Positions 60,385 to 64,000 of a stretch of 64,000 bases of DNA are shown here, piece by piece. The translations under genes and the position numbers were made by a program. Position 1 is the stretch's first letter; every line of letters starts with the position of its first letter. The notes beneath the pieces were generated by a model. It was not told the origin of the DNA. It did no database searches and worked only from the letters and a program-made list of their open reading frames with translations. The stretch is from Polyporus tsugae (Eukaryota; Basidiomycota; Agaricomycetes; Polyporales; Polyporaceae): assembly GCA_024305745.1 (NCBI GenBank), contig JAHRBS010000002.1, positions 1,488,001 through 1,552,000 on the forward strand. Reading direction: 5' to 3'.

Positions 60385-61580
60385 ATGTCCGCTCCCAACT
60401 CTTCCTTCGTCCTTCCCGACCTCCACGCGGTCACCCCCTTCAAAGGATCTTTCAACCCCAACTACCCCGAAGCCGCCGCAGAGTCCTCCGAATGGATCAA
60501 CTCGTACCGCGTCCTCTCTGACAAGAAGCGTGCCTTCTTTCTCCAGGGAGGCAGCGAGCTTCTCTGCGCACATGCCTACCCGTACGCCGGCTACGAACAA
60601 TTCAGGACGACCTGCGACTTCGTCAACCTCCTCTTCACCGTCGACGAGATCAGCGACGACCAGGACGGCAAGGGTGCCCACGAGACCGGCCTCTCGTTCT
60701 ACAACTCCATGCGCGACCTCAGCTTCGACGACGGCACAACGCTCTGCAAAATGACCAAAGAGTATGTACGGTGCGATGACCTCAAAGAAACCTCCAGTTC
60801 TGACCCGTCTTCTTGCACATCAGGTTTACCACGCGCCTTCTGAGGCGTTGCGGTCCTATGACTTACCGCCGTTTCGTCAAGCACTGCAACGACTACATCG
60901 AAGCCGTGGCCTACGAGGCCGATCTCCGCATGAACGGCACCGTCCTTGACCTCGACTCCTACATCACCCTCCGTCGCGAGAACAGCGCCGTCCGCTTCTG
61001 CTTCGGGCTTGCGGGCTACGCGCTCGGCATCGATTTGCCCGACGAGGTGGTCGAGCACCCCGCGTTCATGGCTATGCATCTGTCCACCGTCGATATGGTC
61101 TGCTGGTCCAACGTGAGTCCAAGATCCGAGCCTCAGATTCAATACCAATTCGCTGACATGCTAAATCCTTGGCGCTCCCGTCTAATCCGTTCTGCCCACC
61201 TGCTCCGCCGCCTGTAGGACCTGTACTCGTACAATATGGAACAGGCGATGGGCCACACTACCAACAACGTGATGACCGTTCTCATGCGCCACAAAGGCCT
61301 CGACCTCCAGGGCGCTGCCGACTACGTCGGCGTCCACTTCAAGGGTCTCATCGATACCTTCCTCGAGGCCAAGCGCACCCTCCCCAGCTGGAGCCCCAAG
61401 ATCGACGATGAGGTCGCCCAGTACGCCATGGCGATGGAGAACTGGGTCATCGGCAACCTCAACTGGTCGTTTGAGACCCAACGCTACTTCGGTCACGCCC
61501 GCCACGAGATCAAGCGCACGCGCGTCGTGCATCTCTACCCTCGCCGCGTGGAGGAGGAGGCGTCTGACGAGGAGGACTAA
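60385..61580 (+). CDS. Sesquiterpene synthase 2 (class I terpene cyclase)
   Basis: Paralogue of the synthase at 55067. Three exons: [60 protein letters not shown] (metal motif DEISDDQD), [40 protein letters not shown] and [18 protein letters not shown] (NSE motif N-D-x-x-S-x-x-x-E). [20 protein letters not shown] supplies the RY pair, and the tail is basic then acidic ([20 protein letters not shown]). The metal and NSE motifs are intact, so activity is expected. About 350 residues; FPP is the likely substrate (inferred). The upstream ATG-less extension starts at GTG and is not used. It converges with the homoserine acetyltransferase. Confidence 0.94.
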
Positions 61581-62088
61581 GGTTTGTGCTAACTTCCCTT
61601 GCGTGTGCGCCACTAGTCCCTGAGCGCTGACTTCTCGGCCGACAGGAACACACAGCGACTCGTCCCCAATCGTAATCTTGGCTAATCTGTTCCACGCTGA
61701 CGATAACTATGAACTATATATGAGCTCGCGCCTAGATATTTGAAACGTTTACCATGGTCTTCTCTCTGATATCTATATCTTTTTATTCGCTTTTTGTATC
61801 ATACTTACGACCCTAACGGCCCTTCGACTTGCGGCTTTGACTAAAACTTAGTGCACATACTGTATTTCACATCGTATCGTACCAGTGCGATCCTGCTTGT
61901 ATCTCCTATCTAATAGAGAATTATATTGATGCCAAACATTTCATTGTGCGCATCTGGCCGAGTTGAACAGCCGGTGCATTGAACAAGTCCTACAAAGCAT
62001 CGCAAAGTACAGTTGGATGTAACGCTACATGGTAAATGGTTTCTATGTCGACGAATGCCCAAGAATAACTACCGAGTCCTTCACCCCG
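61581..62088. other. Convergent spacer, terpene synthase 2 / homoserine acetyltransferase
   Basis: 508 bp between two facing stops, AT-rich around 61725-61800 and 61905-61935, presumably 3' UTRs and polyadenylation signals (AATAGAG, AATTATATTG). Confidence 0.45.
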
Positions 62089-63598
62089 TCACCATCTCGT
62101 GATATCCACTTCGGCCTCGCCAAACATACTCGTTTTCTTAACCGAAAAGTCGTCGACAGGGACGTCCGCCACCACTCCGCCGGGCTCCGTCCTGTAATAT
62201 TCCGGGAATTCAGTTTTCAGGTACCCCAAAATGTACTTGTTGATTAGCTCGAACTCGAGCAGAAACCCGTCGTGCCCCTCCGGCGAGGGTATCATGACCA
62301 GCTGCGCCCCAGGGATGCCCTCTGATATCTCGTGCTGCTCTGCAGGCTGGAACAGCCCATCCGATTGTATTCCAATGACTAGTGCGCGCGCTGGCTCCGT
62401 CCCTAGGACGCGGAAGAGCGCGCCGTTCTCGTCCTCGTCCGGCCGGGACAGCCTTCCGCGTGTGACGTCGTGCGTGTCGAGCTTGCGGGTAATGTGGATG
62501 TAGCAGTTGGCGTCGAACCTGGAGGTGAATTTGTCCCCCTGATATCGGAGGTACGACTGCGCGGAAAAGATGGGGGGGCGTGGCGGGGAACCGTCCTCAG
62601 CCTTTCCTGAGCGGGCGCGTTCGGCGGTGCGGAGGGCCGTCCCCGAGCCTGGGGTAGACGGGCGCGATTGGGAGCTGCGCAGACCATCGTTGTGCGCTGC
62701 GAGGGTATGGTCCGCGGATGGGAGCGCCGGCGACTGGGGAGGGGTAAGGACGCCGTCGTCGGACGTCGGTGTGAGTTTCTGCGGTTTGCGTCCGAAGCGG
62801 CGTTCAAACGAGTCTCGGGAGCGGTACGTGAGCAGCGCCGCCATGCGCGCTGCGGCGAGGCCGGACGCTGGTTGAGCTTCGTAGTATCCGTCTTGATAGG
62901 TCGGATCGCTGTAGATGCTCTGGCGCTGCGCCTCTCCCCAGCTGATACACCAGGCCGAGTGGCGGGCAGAAGTCGCCATAGGTATTATGCGCTTCACGTA
63001 ACCTGGCGGGGTGCACAGGGGCCATTCCAGGACTGCCATGCCTCCCATAGAGCCGCCAATAACGACCGCCACAGATCTCACGCCGAGGTGGTCGAGAACG
63101 AGCTTATGAATTCTATAAGAATTGCAATCTTGGTTAGGCGACCCTGGGTGTCGGGTGAACAATAGTCAGAGACATACAGGACATCGTCTCGGATCGTCGT
63201 AAGTGGGAACTCCGGGCCATAGGGCTTCCCTGTTTCTGGGTTCAGCGTCACGGAGGATGCCGACCCATAGGGTGAGCCGAGGACATTGGCGCAGAAGATG
63301 AAGAAACGGCTGGCGTCAAAGGCCTTGCCGTGCCCCACGAGAGGACCCCACCTGAGGAAAACATTAGCGCATTAGCAATGATCGGCTGCGTCGGGAAAAC
63401 AAGCTCGACGTACCAATCTTCAACATCAGAGCTGCCAGTGAAGGCATGGCATATTATCATGACGTTATCTTGGGCATCGTTCAGCTGTCCCCATGTCTTG
63501 TAGGCGATGGGAACATGTTTCAAGACGCGCCCGGACTCTAGAGTAAACGAAGGTACGTGATAGATGGTCTGCTCTAGCAGTTGGGTGTAAACGGACAT
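62089..63598 (-). CDS. met2: Homoserine O-acetyltransferase (MET2)
   Basis: First committed step of methionine/cysteine sulphur assimilation: acetyl-CoA + L-homoserine to O-acetylhomoserine. Alpha/beta-hydrolase fold. The start at 63598 gives MSVYTQLLEQTIYHVPSFTL, then VPIAYKTWGQLNDAQDNVMI, ICHAFTGSSDVEDWWGPLVG, FFIFCANVLGSPYGSASSVT and a TTIRDDV segment. RIHKLVLDHLGVRSVAVVIG with GSMGGMAVLEWPL gives the nucleophile Ser in GGSMGG. The rest of the triad is Asp in IGIQSDGLF and His in PSPEGHDGFLLE. Between the two lobes is a low-complexity Ser/Pro insertion of about 75 residues (TPTSDDGVLTPPQSPALPSA and following), which I recall from other fungal MET2 proteins. It ends EAEVDITRW. The last 357 codons form one exon; two introns lie upstream. 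Confidence 0.95.
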
Positions 63599-64000
63599 GG
63601 TAGACGGCACTGAAGGAGCAAGGCAGAAACGGGGCGCAACGGCTGGCCACGACCCCTGGGCTGAAGCGGTCTACTTATTGCGCCGTTGTATGGAAAAGTT
63701 TGGGAAGCAGAGTCAGCTGCTCGCCGGGGGGGGGGGGGGTTTGAGAGGGAGGATACCGGACTGAGTCAAGTCGGAGCAGTCTGTTCGAGCTCAGCGCTCA
63801 GATCCAAGTCCGGTCCCACGCAGACATTGGGCGCTACGTTACCGCCCGATTAGGCCATTTGCACGGGGCCAAATTGACCATCCGCACGCAACTACTTACG
63901 ATGTGCAACGACCGTCCAGCTGCTCCTTACCAGCTGCCATCCCCTCGGACCCTGTTCGAGTGTACCAGTGAACCTCACCTCCCCGGATCCGGCTCTTCTC
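63599..64000. other. Promoter side of met2 at the window end
   Basis: About 400 bp upstream of the met2 start. It contains a run of 14 G (63726-63739). No gene recognised. Confidence 0.4.
63726..63739. repeat. Poly-G homopolymer (14 nt)
   Basis: Uninterrupted G run about 130 bp upstream of the met2 ATG. Length in the assembly may be inexact. Confidence 0.8.

Noticed and set aside
63726..63739. Run of 14 G upstream of met2
   Set aside because: Striking but most simply a homopolymer with uncertain length; no partner G-runs nearby to support a quadruplex.

Overview
The window looks like nuclear DNA of a filamentous basidiomycete, most likely a wood- or litter-associated Agaricomycete. Nearly every gene is broken by many short introns of about 50-75 nt with GT...AG borders. 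The gene set fits this: single-chain fungal urease, a polyporopepsin-like aspartic protease, a fungal thaumatin-like protein, an M35 peptidase, basidiomycete-type sesquiterpene synthases, and a seven-helix membrane family that I know from Agaricomycetes. I saw no tRNA, rRNA, CRISPR array or intact transposon.

Layout. 0-5 kb: the last exon of a Ydj1-type DnaJ (+), convergent with a complete urease gene (-). 5-9 kb: an unrecognised basic protein (+) and a secreted thaumatin-like protein (+). 8.6-12.3 kb: a gene-poor stretch. 12.3-18.6 kb: a thioredoxin-fold protein (-), a DUF1295/steroid-reductase-like membrane protein (-) and, divergent from it, a GFA-type zinc protein (+). 18.7-21 kb: two divergent genes sharing a short domain. 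21-22.6 kb: an M35 metallopeptidase homologue with damaged zinc ligands and a damaged splice donor. 23-31 kb: a PHD-PHD-MYST histone acetyltransferase (-) and a LAMMER kinase (+) firing outward from a 1.4 kb region. 32.7-40 kb: aspartic protease, enoyl-CoA hydratase/isomerase, indole-3-glycerol-phosphate synthase and aldo-keto reductase, all on the minus strand. 40.7-44 kb: two convergent paralogous seven-helix membrane proteins. 45-47 kb: a complex I subunit (+) convergent with TRAP-alpha (-). 49.4-52.1 kb: WDR82/Swd2 (-) and RPB5 (+) sharing a promoter of about 200 bp. 55-61.6 kb: two tandem sesquiterpene synthases. 62-63.6 kb: homoserine O-acetyltransferase (-).

Most of this is ordinary housekeeping and accessory content, and I do not see a clearly new multi-gene system. 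The most interesting observations are: three micro-exons (7, 10 and 13 nt) that carry conserved residues of a thaumatin-like protein, a thioredoxin CxxC motif and an aldo-keto reductase active-site Tyr; the apparently decayed M35 peptidase; the divergent paralogue pair at 18.7-21 kb; the stand-alone IGPS; and the two duplicated gene pairs (seven-helix proteins and terpene synthases). Gene models were spliced by eye using GT/AG borders, frame continuity and remembered family consensus. Exon edges given without comment should be read as approximate.
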